Positions 27,865-35,372 are shown, counted from the first letter of the stretch. The stretch: 64,000 nt of DNA from Microbispora rosea (GCF_900156315.1 NZ_FTNI01000030.1:62001-126000); one strand, 5' to 3'. Program-made: numbers and translations. The notes: generated from the sequence alone by a model not told the origin.

Positions 27865-28629
27865 GTGGGAACGCTTGACGGCAAGGTGGTGCTGATCACC
27901 GGCACCGCCGGAGGTCAGGGCCGGGTCGCATCGCTGACCTTCGCGCGGGAGGGCGCGAAGGTCGTCGGGTGCGACATCCAGGTCGACGCCAACAACGAGA
28001 CGGTGGAACTCGTCCGCCGCGCCGGCGGTGACATGACGGGCATCGCGCCCGTCGACCTCACCGATCCGGAGCAGGCGCGGCAGCTGGTCGAGGACGCCGT
28101 GGCGGCCTACGGCGGGCTCGACGTCGTCTACAACAACGCGGCCAGGCCGCGCTTCGGGCCGGTGCCGGACTTCTCGGTGGAGGACTGGCGGATGACCATC
28201 GCCAGCGAACTCGACAATCCCTTCTTCGTGTCGAAGTTCGCATGGCCGCACCTGGTCCGGCGGGGTGGCGGCGTCATCATCAACGTCGCGTCCATGGCCG
28301 GCATGATCGCCGGTGAGGTCCCGCCGATGGTCGCGCACAGCGCGGCGAACGCCGGGGTCATCGGCATGACCCGGCAGTTCGCGCTCGAAGGCGCGCGCCA
28401 CGGGATCCGCGCGGTGGCGATCAGCCCCGGGCCGATCCTCACCCCGGCCAGCGACCGCGACCTCGGCAACAACAAGGCGGCCAGGGACGCGATAACCCGC
28501 AAGACGCTCCTCAAGCGTTTCGGCCGGCCAGAGGAGATCGTCGAGCTGGCGGCCTTCCTCGCCTCCGACCGGGCGGCGTACATCACGGGCGCCAACTACG
28601 CGGTCGACGGCGGCGCGACCGCCTGGTAG
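27865..28629 (+). CDS. SDR-family oxidoreductase
   Basis: This 254-residue classical short-chain dehydrogenase has the cofactor motif near residue 11 in the altered form GTAGGQGR (family TGxxxGxG). The NAG-type motif appears as NNAARPRFG near residue 91, and the Ser lies in INVASMAGM near 143. The residue at the usual catalytic Tyr position is His (PMVAHSAANAG rather than YxxxK), so the Tyr-Lys pair appears to be missing; this may alter or abolish the normal proton relay. The C-terminus (ITGANYAVDGGATAW) is standard. It starts with GTG at 27865 after CAGGAGG. It is probably cotranscribed with the upstream FMN reductase. Confidence 0.9.
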   Translation: MGTLDGKVVLITGTAGGQGRVASLTFAREGAKVVGCDIQVDANNETVELVRRAGGDMTGIAPVDLTDPEQARQLVEDAVAAYGGLDVVYNNAARPRFGPVPDFSVEDWRMTIASELDNPFFVSKFAWPHLVRRGGGVIINVASMAGMIAGEVPPMVAHSAANAGVIGMTRQFALEGARHGIRAVAISPGPILTPASDRDLGNNKAARDAITRKTLLKRFGRPEEIVELAAFLASDRAAYITGANYAVDGGATAW

Positions 28630-28639
28630 CCGCTCGCCT

Positions 28640-28670
28640 CCCCTGACGCCCGGCCGCCCGGCGTCAGGGG
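28640..28670 (+). terminator. Terminator after the SDR gene
   Basis: CCCCTGACGCC and its exact complement form an 11-bp stem around a 9-nt loop, starting 11 bp after the stop codon of the SDR gene. It ends the FMN reductase/SDR operon. Confidence 0.75.
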
Positions 28671-28757
28671 ATGGGCGGCGCCTCACCGAGAACAGGTAAT
28701 CTGCCGACGACCTCGCGCCTCCGACGAGCCGAGGAATCCGGCTTCGGGAGTGAATGC

Positions 28758-29504
28758 ATGAGGCGCTCGGTGATTTCCGCGGGTGTGGTTGCGGCGTTCC
28801 TGGTCTCCTGGCCGGCCGGTCCGGCCGAGGCTCGGACGGCCGATCCCCTGGCCGCTTTCACAGCGCAGGTGGCGGCCAAGCGTTGGGTGAAGGTGAGCGA
28901 GGTGCACCGGGTTCACATACGGAAGGAACTCTTCGAGACGTCCGATATTCGTGGTGCCGTGCGGCTCGGCGGGGCGGGGTTGACCGCGTACGACCTCACC
29001 GTCAAGACCAAACAGCTCGGGGGGCAGCTGCGGTTGCTCGCCGCAGGTGGGTACACGTACCAGTCGGGAAGGCCGATCCAGAAAATGTTGCCGGACGGGA
29101 AGACCTGGTGGAAGGAGCGGTTCACGGCCAGTGACCGCAACCCGTTCTCCTCGGTTCCGCCGGTTTTCGAGCCGGCTACGTACAAGGCGCTGCTGGCCAC
29201 CACGACCAAGCGGACCGGCGGTGTTTATCAGGGCGCCATCACCGTGGGCACGCTGTACAAGGCCTCGCCGTCCCTGCGCGCGCAGCCTGACATGAAGCCC
29301 TCCCGGCGAGAGGCCGCACTGAAGGTCCACTGGCGGTTGTGGACAGACCGGAAGGGCCTGCCGACCCGGTTCTACACGACCTTCGCCGACCCGGACTACC
29401 CGACGGGAGCGATGATCGCCCGCACCGACATGCGTCTCTCGTCATGGGGAACCAAGGTCCGGCTCACCCTTCCCGGCACGAAGGTCACCTACCAGCGGAG
29501 CTGA
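28758..29504 (+). CDS. Exported protein of unknown function
   Basis: The 248-residue product has a clear Sec signal peptide (basic start, hydrophobic core, cleavage near PAEARTADP at residue 28). The mature part is basic and beta-rich, with repeated strand-turn patterns such as YDLTVKTKQLGG, TYQSGRPIQKMLPDGKTWWK and FYTTFADPDYPTGA. The spacing is reminiscent of lipoprotein-carrier-like (LolA/LppX) half-barrels of actinobacteria, but the match is weak and no lipobox Cys is present. The start is ATG 28758 with GGGAG 7 bp upstream. It stands alone behind a terminator. Confidence 0.75.
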   Translation: MRRSVISAGVVAAFLVSWPAGPAEARTADPLAAFTAQVAAKRWVKVSEVHRVHIRKELFETSDIRGAVRLGGAGLTAYDLTVKTKQLGGQLRLLAAGGYTYQSGRPIQKMLPDGKTWWKERFTASDRNPFSSVPPVFEPATYKALLATTTKRTGGVYQGAITVGTLYKASPSLRAQPDMKPSRREAALKVHWRLWTDRKGLPTRFYTTFADPDYPTGAMIARTDMRLSSWGTKVRLTLPGTKVTYQRS

Positions 29505-29652
29505 TATGCACTGGTAGCGGCATCGGCCGGGACGGGGCCGGGACCGCGGAGAAGGCCGGGGCGAGCGCCGCCAGGGTGGCCGGTCCTGCCCGGCTCGCGG
29601 GACCGGAGGCGTCGGCGGGGCATGCACACGCGGGGGCGTGGGTGCTCGTCAC
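29485..29652 (-). pseudogene. Truncated gene start at the end of the flavin operon, maybe acyl-CoA-dehydrogenase-like
   Basis: A GTG at 29652 overlaps the stop of the FMN reductase by 3 bp (GTGA), the usual coupling for the next operon gene. The 55-codon frame begins with Thr/Ala/Pro-rich sequence and then PATLAALAPAFSA, which resembles the start of sulfur-scavenging acyl-CoA-dehydrogenase-like monooxygenases (SfnB/DszC group). After about position 29540 the frame is non-descript, and it runs into the end of the opposite gene. The resemblance is short, and only the coupling and abrupt end argue for a deleted third gene. Confidence 0.35.
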
Positions 29653-30173
29653 GTCGTCGCGCTCCTTTCCAGTGCCGCGGTCACCTGCGCGGCGACGCGA
29701 TCCGTCCAGTCGGCGAGGACCCGGTCAAGGTCGGGGATCTCGGCCTCCAGCAGGGCCAGGCCGGGAGTGGGCACGAGCGCGCCCAGCTCGACCAGCACGG
29801 GACGCAGGTGCAGCTCGACGGCCAGGGCGTGCCGGGGGGATCCCATGACCAGCAGCGGCAGCGCCACCGTTTCGGTCAGCGCGCCGCCGGGGAGGCGGTC
29901 GAGGAACGCCTTGAGCAGGCCCGTGTAGGTGGCCTTGTAGGTGGGGCTGGCCACCAGGAGCACCTGCGCTCCGGCGACCAGTTCCAGCGCCACCTCCACG
30001 GTCGGCGAGGGCCCGGGGGTGAACAGGTGCGGCCCGATCGCGGACAGGTCCACGACCTCGGGCGGCGCCTCGTGCCCGATCCGGCGCCCTACCGCCTCGG
30101 CCGCCGCCACGGCCGCGAGGTGGGTCCGGGAACCGCCGCGCGGATTGCCGACAAGCACCACGAGAGAGCTCAC
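29649..30173 (-). CDS. NAD(P)H-dependent FMN reductase (SsuE/MsuE-like)
   Basis: This 174-residue flavodoxin-fold protein starts LVVLVGNPRGGSRTHLAA, the phosphate-binding loop, and has VASPTYKATYTGLLKAFLDRLP near residue 76, the signature of SsuE/MsuE-type reductases that supply FMNH2 to sulfonate monooxygenases. It starts with GTG at 30173, overlapping the stop of a 22-codon frame. It is in a minus-strand operon with a flavin reductase behind a putative cysteine-responsive leader, so a role in organosulfur use is likely. No intact monooxygenase partner is present. Confidence 0.88.
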   Translation of the reverse strand: MSSLVVLVGNPRGGSRTHLAAVAAAEAVGRRIGHEAPPEVVDLSAIGPHLFTPGPSPTVEVALELVAGAQVLLVASPTYKATYTGLLKAFLDRLPGGALTETVALPLLVMGSPRHALAVELHLRPVLVELGALVPTPGLALLEAEIPDLDRVLADWTDRVAAQVTAALERSATT

Positions 30174-30238
30174 GAGGCCACCGCCTCGTGCGGCTCGGCG
30201 TGTCCGGTGTCCGCGCCGGAAAGCGTACGAATGGTCAA
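30170..30238 (-). CDS. 22-residue coupled small frame
   Basis: TTG at 30238 lies 6-7 bp after GGAGG, a better ribosome binding site than that of the following gene, and its stop overlaps the GTG of the FMN reductase by 4 bp. The peptide (TIRTLSGADTGHAEPHEAVAS after the start) has no recognisable domain. It may serve only to bring ribosomes to the next start, or be the rest of a shortened gene. Coding status is uncertain. Confidence 0.35.
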   Translation of the reverse strand: MTIRTLSGADTGHAEPHEAVAS

Positions 30239-30288
30239 CAGACGGTCCTCCAGATCGGAACGGGCGTTCGTGCGAAGCGGGTGGGCGA

Positions 30289-30822
30289 TCACGGGTGGGC
30301 GATGAACCGGCCGAAGCGGCCCTGGTGGTACAGGAGCGGACGCCCCGGCCCGCGCACCTCGGCCTGGGTGACCAGCCCCACGACGAGGACGTGGTCGCCC
30401 ACACCGACCCGCTCGTACGGCAGGCAGATCAGATGCGCGGACACGTCCTCGATCAGGGGCGCCCCGAGCGGCCCCGGACGCCATCGGGTGGGCTCGGCGA
30501 ACCGGTCGATGCCCTTGCGGGCGAACCGGGCGGCGAGATCGGCCTGGTCGCTGGCCAGGACGTTGACGGCGAAGTGGTCCGCCGCGCGCAGCGACGGCCA
30601 GGTGGTGGACGACTGGTCCACGTAGAAGGAGACGAGGGGCGGGTCCAGGCTGACCGAGGAGAACGAGGTCGCGGTCAACCCCACCGGCACTCCCCCGCTC
30701 CGCGCGGTGACCACGACGACTCCCGCCGCGTGCACCGCGAGCGCGCGCCTGTAGGCGTCGGCGTCCAGCCCGCGCTTGTGGTCGTCGGCGTCGAGGCCGG
30801 GGCCGAGCAGAGTCTCCGTCAT
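30289..30822 (-). CDS. Flavin reductase family protein (FMN-binding split barrel)
   Basis: This 177-residue protein is a short flavin reductase of the HpaC/DIM6-NTAB group. It shows HAAGVVVVTARSGGVPVGLTATSFSSVS, the isoalloxazine-binding strand and loop, then PPLVSFYVDQSS, FAVNVLASDQ near residue 86, and a C-terminal LLYHQGRFGRF. It would reduce free FMN for a monooxygenase. GGAGG lies 7 bp before the ATG. It is the first full gene after a leaderless peptide and a stem-loop, and is followed by the SsuE-like reductase. Two reductases and no monooxygenase suggest that the oxygenase gene was lost or is encoded elsewhere. Confidence 0.9.
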   Translation of the reverse strand: MTETLLGPGLDADDHKRGLDADAYRRALAVHAAGVVVVTARSGGVPVGLTATSFSSVSLDPPLVSFYVDQSSTTWPSLRAADHFAVNVLASDQADLAARFARKGIDRFAEPTRWRPGPLGAPLIEDVSAHLICLPYERVGVGDHVLVVGLVTQAEVRGPGRPLLYHQGRFGRFIAHP

Positions 30823-30860
30823 GGCAAACCTCCGGAAGGTCGCAAGCTGCTCTGGAAGTC

Positions 30861-30897
30861 GATCCCGCCCGCCGGGGGCAGTACGGCACGCGGGATC
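30861..30897 (-). promoter_or_regulatory. Stem-loop between leader peptide and flavin reductase
   Basis: GATCCCGC (30861-30868) and GCGGGATC (30890-30897) form an 8-bp perfect stem with a 21-nt G+C-rich loop that can pair further. It ends 39 bp before the flavin reductase start and lies downstream of the leader peptide on the minus strand. It could act as the attenuating or start-masking structure of a translation-coupled attenuator. Confidence 0.45.
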
Positions 30898-31013
30898 AGG
30901 GATTCGGATGGAGGCGTGACCTACGTGACGTGGTCGCGCACGGCTCGCGAGGAGAGGCGGCCAACGCTCTGGGCCGGCCCCTCATCGGCACGAAGACGAC
31001 GGAAGTTTCACGA
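30898..31013. other. Untranslated leader of the flavin reductase operon
   Basis: No gene is supported between the leader peptide and the stem-loop. An imperfect dyad (GGCCGGCCC with GGCCGCC, about 30955-30990) may compete with the later stem-loop as an alternative structure. Confidence 0.4.
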
Positions 31014-31088
31014 TCAACGACACTGCGCGCTGGCGACGTGGCCGTAGTCCACGCTCGAACGCCGGGTCAGACGAACGCCCTGGCTCAT
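31014..31088 (-). CDS. Leaderless 24-residue leader peptide, candidate cysteine attenuator
   Basis: ATG at 31088 opens a 24-codon frame whose product begins MSQGVRLTRRSSVD and ends VASAQCR. Short peptides with a basic start, a Val-Asp centre and an Ala-x-Cys-Arg end are known as putative leader peptides ahead of sulfur genes in actinomycetes. The predicted promoter (TTGACT, 17 bp, TACGTT) ends 7 bp before the ATG, so the transcript should begin at the start codon. Ribosome progress through the single Cys codon next to the stop could report cysteinyl-tRNA supply to the flavin reductase operon downstream. Confidence 0.7.
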   Translation of the reverse strand: MSQGVRLTRRSSVDYGHVASAQCR

Positions 31089-31095
31089 ACCACCG

Positions 31096-31124
31096 AACGT
31101 ACGATCACTCGGGAGGAAAGTCAA
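31096..31124 (-). promoter_or_regulatory. Promoter of the flavin reductase operon
   Basis: On the minus strand TTGACT (31124-31119) and TACGTT (31101-31096) are 17 bp apart, placing the transcript start at or next to ATG 31088. The flanking DNA is AT-rich and includes CTAGTAGGAA (31137-31128) just upstream, similar to a sequence at the YeiH promoter. Confidence 0.65.
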
Positions 31125-31226
31125 TATTTCCTACTAGCTTTGCAGGAAAATCTCGCGATCAGGGCTTCACTGGACAACCAGCAGAAAGACAGGAGCCCGC
31201 CGTACCTGGACGTGAGCCCGGCTGGT

Positions 31227-31448
31227 TCAGGCGCTTTCGCGGCGCCGCCAGCGTGCCAGGATGCGCTGGTCCTGCTCGGCCTCGTCCCCATGCCACAGCT
31301 CGGCTTCCCGTTGGGCGTAGGGCAGCCAGTGCGGGTATTCCGGGTCGTCCGGGCGAATCTCGCGGGTGCCGTCGACTTTGGTGCCGTCGGGCAGGGTGGT
31401 CGCGGCCGGCACGCGGAGCACACCGCCGGGAAGCATTATCACGCTCAT
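31227..31448 (-). CDS. Small conserved-looking hypothetical protein
   Basis: The 73-residue product begins MSVIMLPGGVLRVPAA and continues with a charged, Trp-rich segment (DPEYPHWLPYAQREAEL) and an Arg-rich end. No domain is recognised. ATG 31448 was chosen over the upstream ATG 31481 because GGAGAGG lies at good distance. It follows a metallopeptidase gene by 99 bp on the same strand; the two could form an operon. Its size and composition resemble small partner proteins of phage- or toxin-like peptidase loci, but that is speculative. Confidence 0.65.
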   Translation of the reverse strand: MSVIMLPGGVLRVPAATTLPDGTKVDGTREIRPDDPEYPHWLPYAQREAELWHGDEAEQDQRILARWRRRESA

Positions 31449-31547
31449 CGCCGCGCCTCTCCGTTCAACAGCCGAGACCATGGCCGTTCGGCCAGCATAA
31501 CCGCAACGTTTGCCCGCTTACCATCACTGGCCATTCCCCGGTCGCTG

Positions 31548-32189
31548 TCATCCGATGCCGTAGCGGCCCGACAGCCAGTGATAGGCGCGTTCGGCCGACG
31601 CCTCGTCGCCGCCGAAAAGCCGGATCAGGCGGGTGACCTTCCTGATGAGCGTGCATGCAAAGGCCTCGGCGAACAACTCGCCGGCATCTTCCCGGTAGGG
31701 CCGCATCAGGCGGTCTCGGCAGCTGTCCTGCAGGTGCTGCCAGAACTCCTCGCGTGAGGGGTCTCCGTCCATGTGATCGCAGGCATGCCCCAACTCGTGG
31801 CCACACACGCTGACGCTGGTCGACGGGACGGTACCGATCCCGATGCGGCGGGCGTTGGGATCGTAGACCCCCGGAGTCAGGTCCCAGGAGGCGTCCTGGA
31901 CGGGCAGTCGCAGGCTCCGTAAGGACTCGAACCCGGGCAGGTCCGGCACCGAGCCGTAGCCCAGGCAGATGCCTCCGGTGAGGTGGGCCGCCAGGCGGAC
32001 CGCAAGGGCGTGGGGCACCGCGGCCAGTGTCATCACGGCGAGGAGCAGCTCGGCGTCGGGAAAGGTGTCCGGGCCCCAGCCCCGTGTCAGCCGCTTCTCC
32101 AGGGGCCCGACGTGAATCCACCCGGGGCGTCCCCGATTTTGGCCGGCCAACCGCGAACCCTTCGCCTTCCGCTGAAAGATCAGAGGCAA
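31548..32189 (-). CDS. Zinc-metallopeptidase-like protein with HELGH motif
   Basis: The 213-residue product contains VCGHELGHACDHMDG near residue 130, a canonical HExxH zinc site, followed by a downstream helix EDAGELFAEAFACTLI in which Glu is placed to act as third ligand, as in gluzincin-like peptidases. There is no signal peptide, so it is cytosolic or exported by another route. The start is uncertain: the open frame begins with TTG 32189, and ATG near codon 53 (MTLAAVPHALAV) is an alternative. I do not recognise a named family. It could be the peptidase of a small toxin-like or Zn-dependent regulatory pair. Confidence 0.7.
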   Translation of the reverse strand: MPLIFQRKAKGSRLAGQNRGRPGWIHVGPLEKRLTRGWGPDTFPDAELLLAVMTLAAVPHALAVRLAAHLTGGICLGYGSVPDLPGFESLRSLRLPVQDASWDLTPGVYDPNARRIGIGTVPSTSVSVCGHELGHACDHMDGDPSREEFWQHLQDSCRDRLMRPYREDAGELFAEAFACTLIRKVTRLIRLFGGDEASAERAYHWLSGRYGIG

Positions 32190-32372
32190 ACTCTAGCCAG
32201 GGTCCGGGCGACGGGGGACGGCTTCACCATGATGGCCGGGCCGGGACCGCGGGGGCACGGGGTTCTGTGCGCCTACACATTCCCAAGGCGGGGCCAGGCA
32301 GCCCGACCGATAGATCCGGGGTAGAGGATCGCGGTCATGCCGTGGTTCCCGCCGCCCGGCGTGATGACCGTG
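32190..32372. other. Intergenic space, no gene seen
   Basis: No supported gene. The stretch must hold the promoter of the metallopeptidase gene on the minus strand, but no consensus pair stands out. Confidence 0.4.
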
Positions 32373-32801
32373 TCAGCGGCTGCTGAGCCCGGTCTCGTCC
32401 GGCAGGGCGCCGACAGTGACGACCAACTCGTCCGCCAGGTTGAGGACGCGCACCCGGCCGTGATCGAACTCCAGCAGAAGCCCGATATCCGCATCGAGGT
32501 GTCGATCCACGATGTACCTCACCGCTTGGATCGATTGGCCGAGGAAACCGCTCATGGGGAAGGCCGGCGGGGCGGGAGCGACGACGACCCGGCCGCACTC
32601 GTCCATGTCGTAGTCACCGTGTGGTCGATGAAGGGTCAGCTCGATCGAGTCGTCCGGCGCTGTATGGAAGCGGACGGGGCCCAGGCCGCTCACGTGAAGC
32701 CACATGTGCACCAGCGAGGGCTCGTCATCGCTTGGGTGCTCGTGCAACGACAGCGTCACCTTTTCAAGCCGCCGGCCGACGAGCTCGTCAGCGGAGATCA
32801 C
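32373..32801 (-). CDS. Hypothetical protein, cytosolic
   Basis: This 142-residue acidic protein starts with GTG at 32801. It has alternating strands such as KVTLSLHEHPS, SLVHMWLHVSG and RVRVLNLADELVVTVG, suggesting a small beta-sandwich. No cofactor motif or signal is present. It has no recognised family. The upstream gene (sulfite-oxidase-like) ends 84 bp away, so cotranscription is possible but not clear. The start lacks a strong ribosome binding site. Confidence 0.6.
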   Translation of the reverse strand: MISADELVGRRLEKVTLSLHEHPSDDEPSLVHMWLHVSGLGPVRFHTAPDDSIELTLHRPHGDYDMDECGRVVVAPAPPAFPMSGFLGQSIQAVRYIVDRHLDADIGLLLEFDHGRVRVLNLADELVVTVGALPDETGLSSR

Positions 32802-32885
32802 CCCGTCATGGTGCCATGGCCGTCCAGGCGGACGTCCCCCGTTCCGTCGACCGCTGGGAGGATCGGCCAGACCACCGCGACCGGG

Positions 32886-34034
32886 TCAGGTGACGACGAC
32901 GGGGTGGCGCACCACCGCGTCGAAGCGGTAGCCGAGCAGGTTGTACGCCGCGCGGTCGGGCTGCACGGCGCCCGTCTCGTCGGCGGCCCGGGCGAGCAGC
33001 CGGAGGTTCCCCGCCTCGCGCGGGGTCCAGGGAAGGGTCCAGCGGACCCAGCCGCGCGGGTGGCGGTCGTCGCGCAGGCGGGCCGGCCGCCACGAAACGC
33101 CCTCGTCCTCGCTGACCTCCACCCGGACCACACGTCCGTGGCCCGACCACGAACGGCCGCGCAGCAGATGCTCGCGCCCCGCCTCGAAGCGGGCCGGCCA
33201 GGGCAGTTCGAAGGCGCTCTTGACCCCCATCCGGGTCAGCGGCGGGCCGCCCCCGGGCGGGTGGCCGGGGCCGTGCATGCGGTACAGCCGCGTGCTCCAC
33301 GGCGACTCCAGCCGCTCCGCCGACACCTCGATGTCCCCCAGCCACTTGATCGAGGCGGCGCCCACCCAGCCCGGCACCACCAGCCGGGCCGGGTGGCCGT
33401 GGTCGGGCGGCAGCGGCCGCCCGTTCATCTCGTAGGCCACCAGCACGTCGTCCAGCGCCTTGGCCACGGGAAGCGGGCGTCGCACCCTCCCCAGGTTCTC
33501 CCCCGCTTCGACGTAGTCGGCGTCGAGCCCGCGCGGCATGAGCGCGACGGCCCTGTCGCTCATCCCCGCCCGCTCCAGGAGCGTCGCGAGCCGCACGCCG
33601 CGCCAGCGCGCCACCCCCACCGCGCCCAGCCGCCAGGGAGTGCCCGGCGCCTCCTGGTACTGCTGCTCGCCGTACAGGCGGCGCCCGTTGCCCGCGCACT
33701 CGATGAACGCGGTCAGGGTCTCGGCCGGCATGCCGAGGAGGTCCCGGTAGGTGAACGCGACCGGCCCGCCGCGCAGCGCGTCGCCCCACAGCGTGAGCCG
33801 CCAGGTGGCCGCGTCGATCAGCGGCGTCGCCGTGTGGTTGCGGACGAAGAACAGGTCGTCCGGCGTCAGGTAGTCCTCGCCGCGCAGCGCCTCCCAGCGG
33901 GTCTCCGCGTTCGTGCCGTGCACGGCGAACAGGCGGGGCGGCAGGGGCTTGCGGATGCCGGGCGGGGGTGCCGCCTCCGGCGCCGTACGCCGTGTGCCGC
34001 GCCTTACTCCAGGGCCGTCCTCTGTGGAAGTCAT
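32886..34034 (-). CDS. Sulfite-oxidase-like molybdopterin oxidoreductase
   Basis: This 382-residue protein (from ATG 34034) has the molybdopterin-binding domain of the sulfite oxidase family. FFVRNHTATPLID opens it, and the Mo-ligating Cys is Cys113 in FIECAGNGRR. The Moco-contact stretch HPARLVVPGWVGAASIKWL is intact, and a C-terminal Mo-co dimerisation domain follows from about residue 260. No heme domain and no Tat signal are present, so it acts in the cytoplasm, unlike typical SorA or YedY. It would oxidise sulfite or a related oxyanion. The LanC-like gene lies 21 bp upstream in the same operon. GAGGAGG sits before ATG 34034; GTG 34046 is an alternative start. Confidence 0.9.
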   Translation of the reverse strand: MTSTEDGPGVRRGTRRTAPEAAPPPGIRKPLPPRLFAVHGTNAETRWEALRGEDYLTPDDLFFVRNHTATPLIDAATWRLTLWGDALRGGPVAFTYRDLLGMPAETLTAFIECAGNGRRLYGEQQYQEAPGTPWRLGAVGVARWRGVRLATLLERAGMSDRAVALMPRGLDADYVEAGENLGRVRRPLPVAKALDDVLVAYEMNGRPLPPDHGHPARLVVPGWVGAASIKWLGDIEVSAERLESPWSTRLYRMHGPGHPPGGGPPLTRMGVKSAFELPWPARFEAGREHLLRGRSWSGHGRVVRVEVSEDEGVSWRPARLRDDRHPRGWVRWTLPWTPREAGNLRLLARAADETGAVQPDRAAYNLLGYRFDAVVRHPVVVT

Positions 34035-34055
34035 GCGCCTCCTCACCTGCCGCGG

Positions 34056-35372
34056 TCAGCCGGCCGGCCTCCGCAGGGCGACGGCCGGCATGGGAATGGG
34101 CGGGAAGGGGTTGTCGGGCAGCAGGATCACGCGGCGCGGCCGGTCCGCCTGTCCCGCCGCGTCCAGGTGCAGCAGGGCCGCCCCTATCCCCGCCGCCCCG
34201 GTCAGGTAGCCGGTGTCGGCCGTCACCTCGCCGGGGCGCTGCCGCCGGTACGCCTGATACCAGCGGTATCCCCGGTCGTCGTAGCCGGTCGCCCTGCCGA
34301 TCAGGTGGTCGGCGAGCCTGCGGGCGAACTCCAGGTGCTCCTGCTCCCCCGTCGCCGCCCACAGCCCCACGTACAGTTCGATCAGCCCGGCGGTGCCGCA
34401 GCACTGGCAGGCGACGTTCCACAGGCCCGCGGTCTGCCGGAAGGGCGCGCCGGACTCCCTGACGCCCCTGGCCAGCCGCCTCACCCACTCCAGGTCGGCG
34501 CCGTCGCCGCTCACCCGATACAGCTCGTAGAACATGCGCGCAATCCCGGCGGAGCCGGAGCAGTAGCCCAGGTGATCGGTGACGGTCACGCTCTCCCCTG
34601 TCAGGACCGCGGCGGTCCGGACGAGGCCCGCGCCGCGGCGTGCCGCGTCGAGGAACGCCTCCTCGCCCGTCGCGCTGTACAGGCGGGCGAGCAGGAAGGC
34701 CGTCCCCGCCGTGCCGGCCAGGAAGCCGGGCGGGGCCGCCTCCGCTGACACGGCCGGGCACGCCGCGCGCCGCTCCCGGGGCGCGGTCAGCCGCGCGATC
34801 CGCCGTCCCGCCTCGACGGCCATCTCCTCGTAGGCCGGCACGCCGAGCGCCGCCGCGGCGCGCAGCAGCCCCAGCACGACGCCGCCGTCACCGCGCAGCG
34901 TGACATCTCCCGACCAGCCGATGCCGCCGTCGTCGAACGCGCGGGCGCTCCTGACGATCCTGTCGGCCGCCGCGACCGCCGCGCTCTCGAAACGCTCCTC
35001 GCCGAGCGCCCAGCCGGCCTCGGTCAGCGCGAGGACGACACCGGCGAGGCCGTGATGGAGCGACACGTCGGCCTGCCGCCGCCAGGTCGACGCGAGGTAG
35101 CGGGCCCCCGCGCGGGCGTCCTCCAGGTAGGCCTCGTGCCCGGTCCCCGCGGCGAGCTCCAGGAAGAACAGCACGATCCCGGCCGCGCCGGAGTGGAGGG
35201 AGGCGGGCTCCCCGGGCATCGCCCGACGGCCGTGCGGGTCGGGGTTGGCCCGCCATCGCCTGCCACCCTCGTCGTCGACCGCGGCCGTACGGATCCACCG
35301 CCCTGCCATGATGGCGGCCGTCAGCGGAGTCTCTGCGCGCTCACCGGATGAGCGGATCGGGTCCGGGCCCAT
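34056..35372 (-). CDS. Orphan LanC-like protein, CCG type
   Basis: The 438-residue protein has the seven Gly-rich inner-barrel motifs of lanthionine cyclases: LHSGAAGI, LHHGLAGV, LRGDGGVVLG, FLAGTAGTAF, YCSGSAGI, QCCGTAGL and YLTGAAGIG. The zinc ligands are Cys271 and Cys324-Cys325; the usual Cys-His-Gly motif is Cys-Cys-Gly here, as in the three-cysteine cyclases of ProcM type. No dehydratase or precursor peptide gene was found nearby, so a lantibiotic role is unlikely. It forms an operon with the sulfite-oxidase-like gene. GATAGT ends 7 bp before ATG 35372, so the mRNA is probably leaderless. Its substrate may be a thiol adduct (inference). Confidence 0.88.
   Translation of the reverse strand: MGPDPIRSSGERAETPLTAAIMAGRWIRTAAVDDEGGRRWRANPDPHGRRAMPGEPASLHSGAAGIVLFFLELAAGTGHEAYLEDARAGARYLASTWRRQADVSLHHGLAGVVLALTEAGWALGEERFESAAVAAADRIVRSARAFDDGGIGWSGDVTLRGDGGVVLGLLRAAAALGVPAYEEMAVEAGRRIARLTAPRERRAACPAVSAEAAPPGFLAGTAGTAFLLARLYSATGEEAFLDAARRGAGLVRTAAVLTGESVTVTDHLGYCSGSAGIARMFYELYRVSGDGADLEWVRRLARGVRESGAPFRQTAGLWNVACQCCGTAGLIELYVGLWAATGEQEHLEFARRLADHLIGRATGYDDRGYRWYQAYRRQRPGEVTADTGYLTGAAGIGAALLHLDAAGQADRPRRVILLPDNPFPPIPMPAVALRRPAG

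Noticed and set aside
30930-31757. Plus-strand frame of about 275 codons over the leader region
   Set aside because: It crosses the promoter and two minus-strand genes, and its product is compositionally random.
32337-34748. Long plus-strand frame across sulfite-oxidase-like and LanC-like genes
   Set aside because: Composition is that of an antisense shadow and both minus-strand genes have intact motifs.
34056-35372. LanC-like gene as part of a lanthipeptide cluster
   Set aside because: No dehydratase, precursor peptide, protease or exporter typical of lanthipeptides is found on either side.
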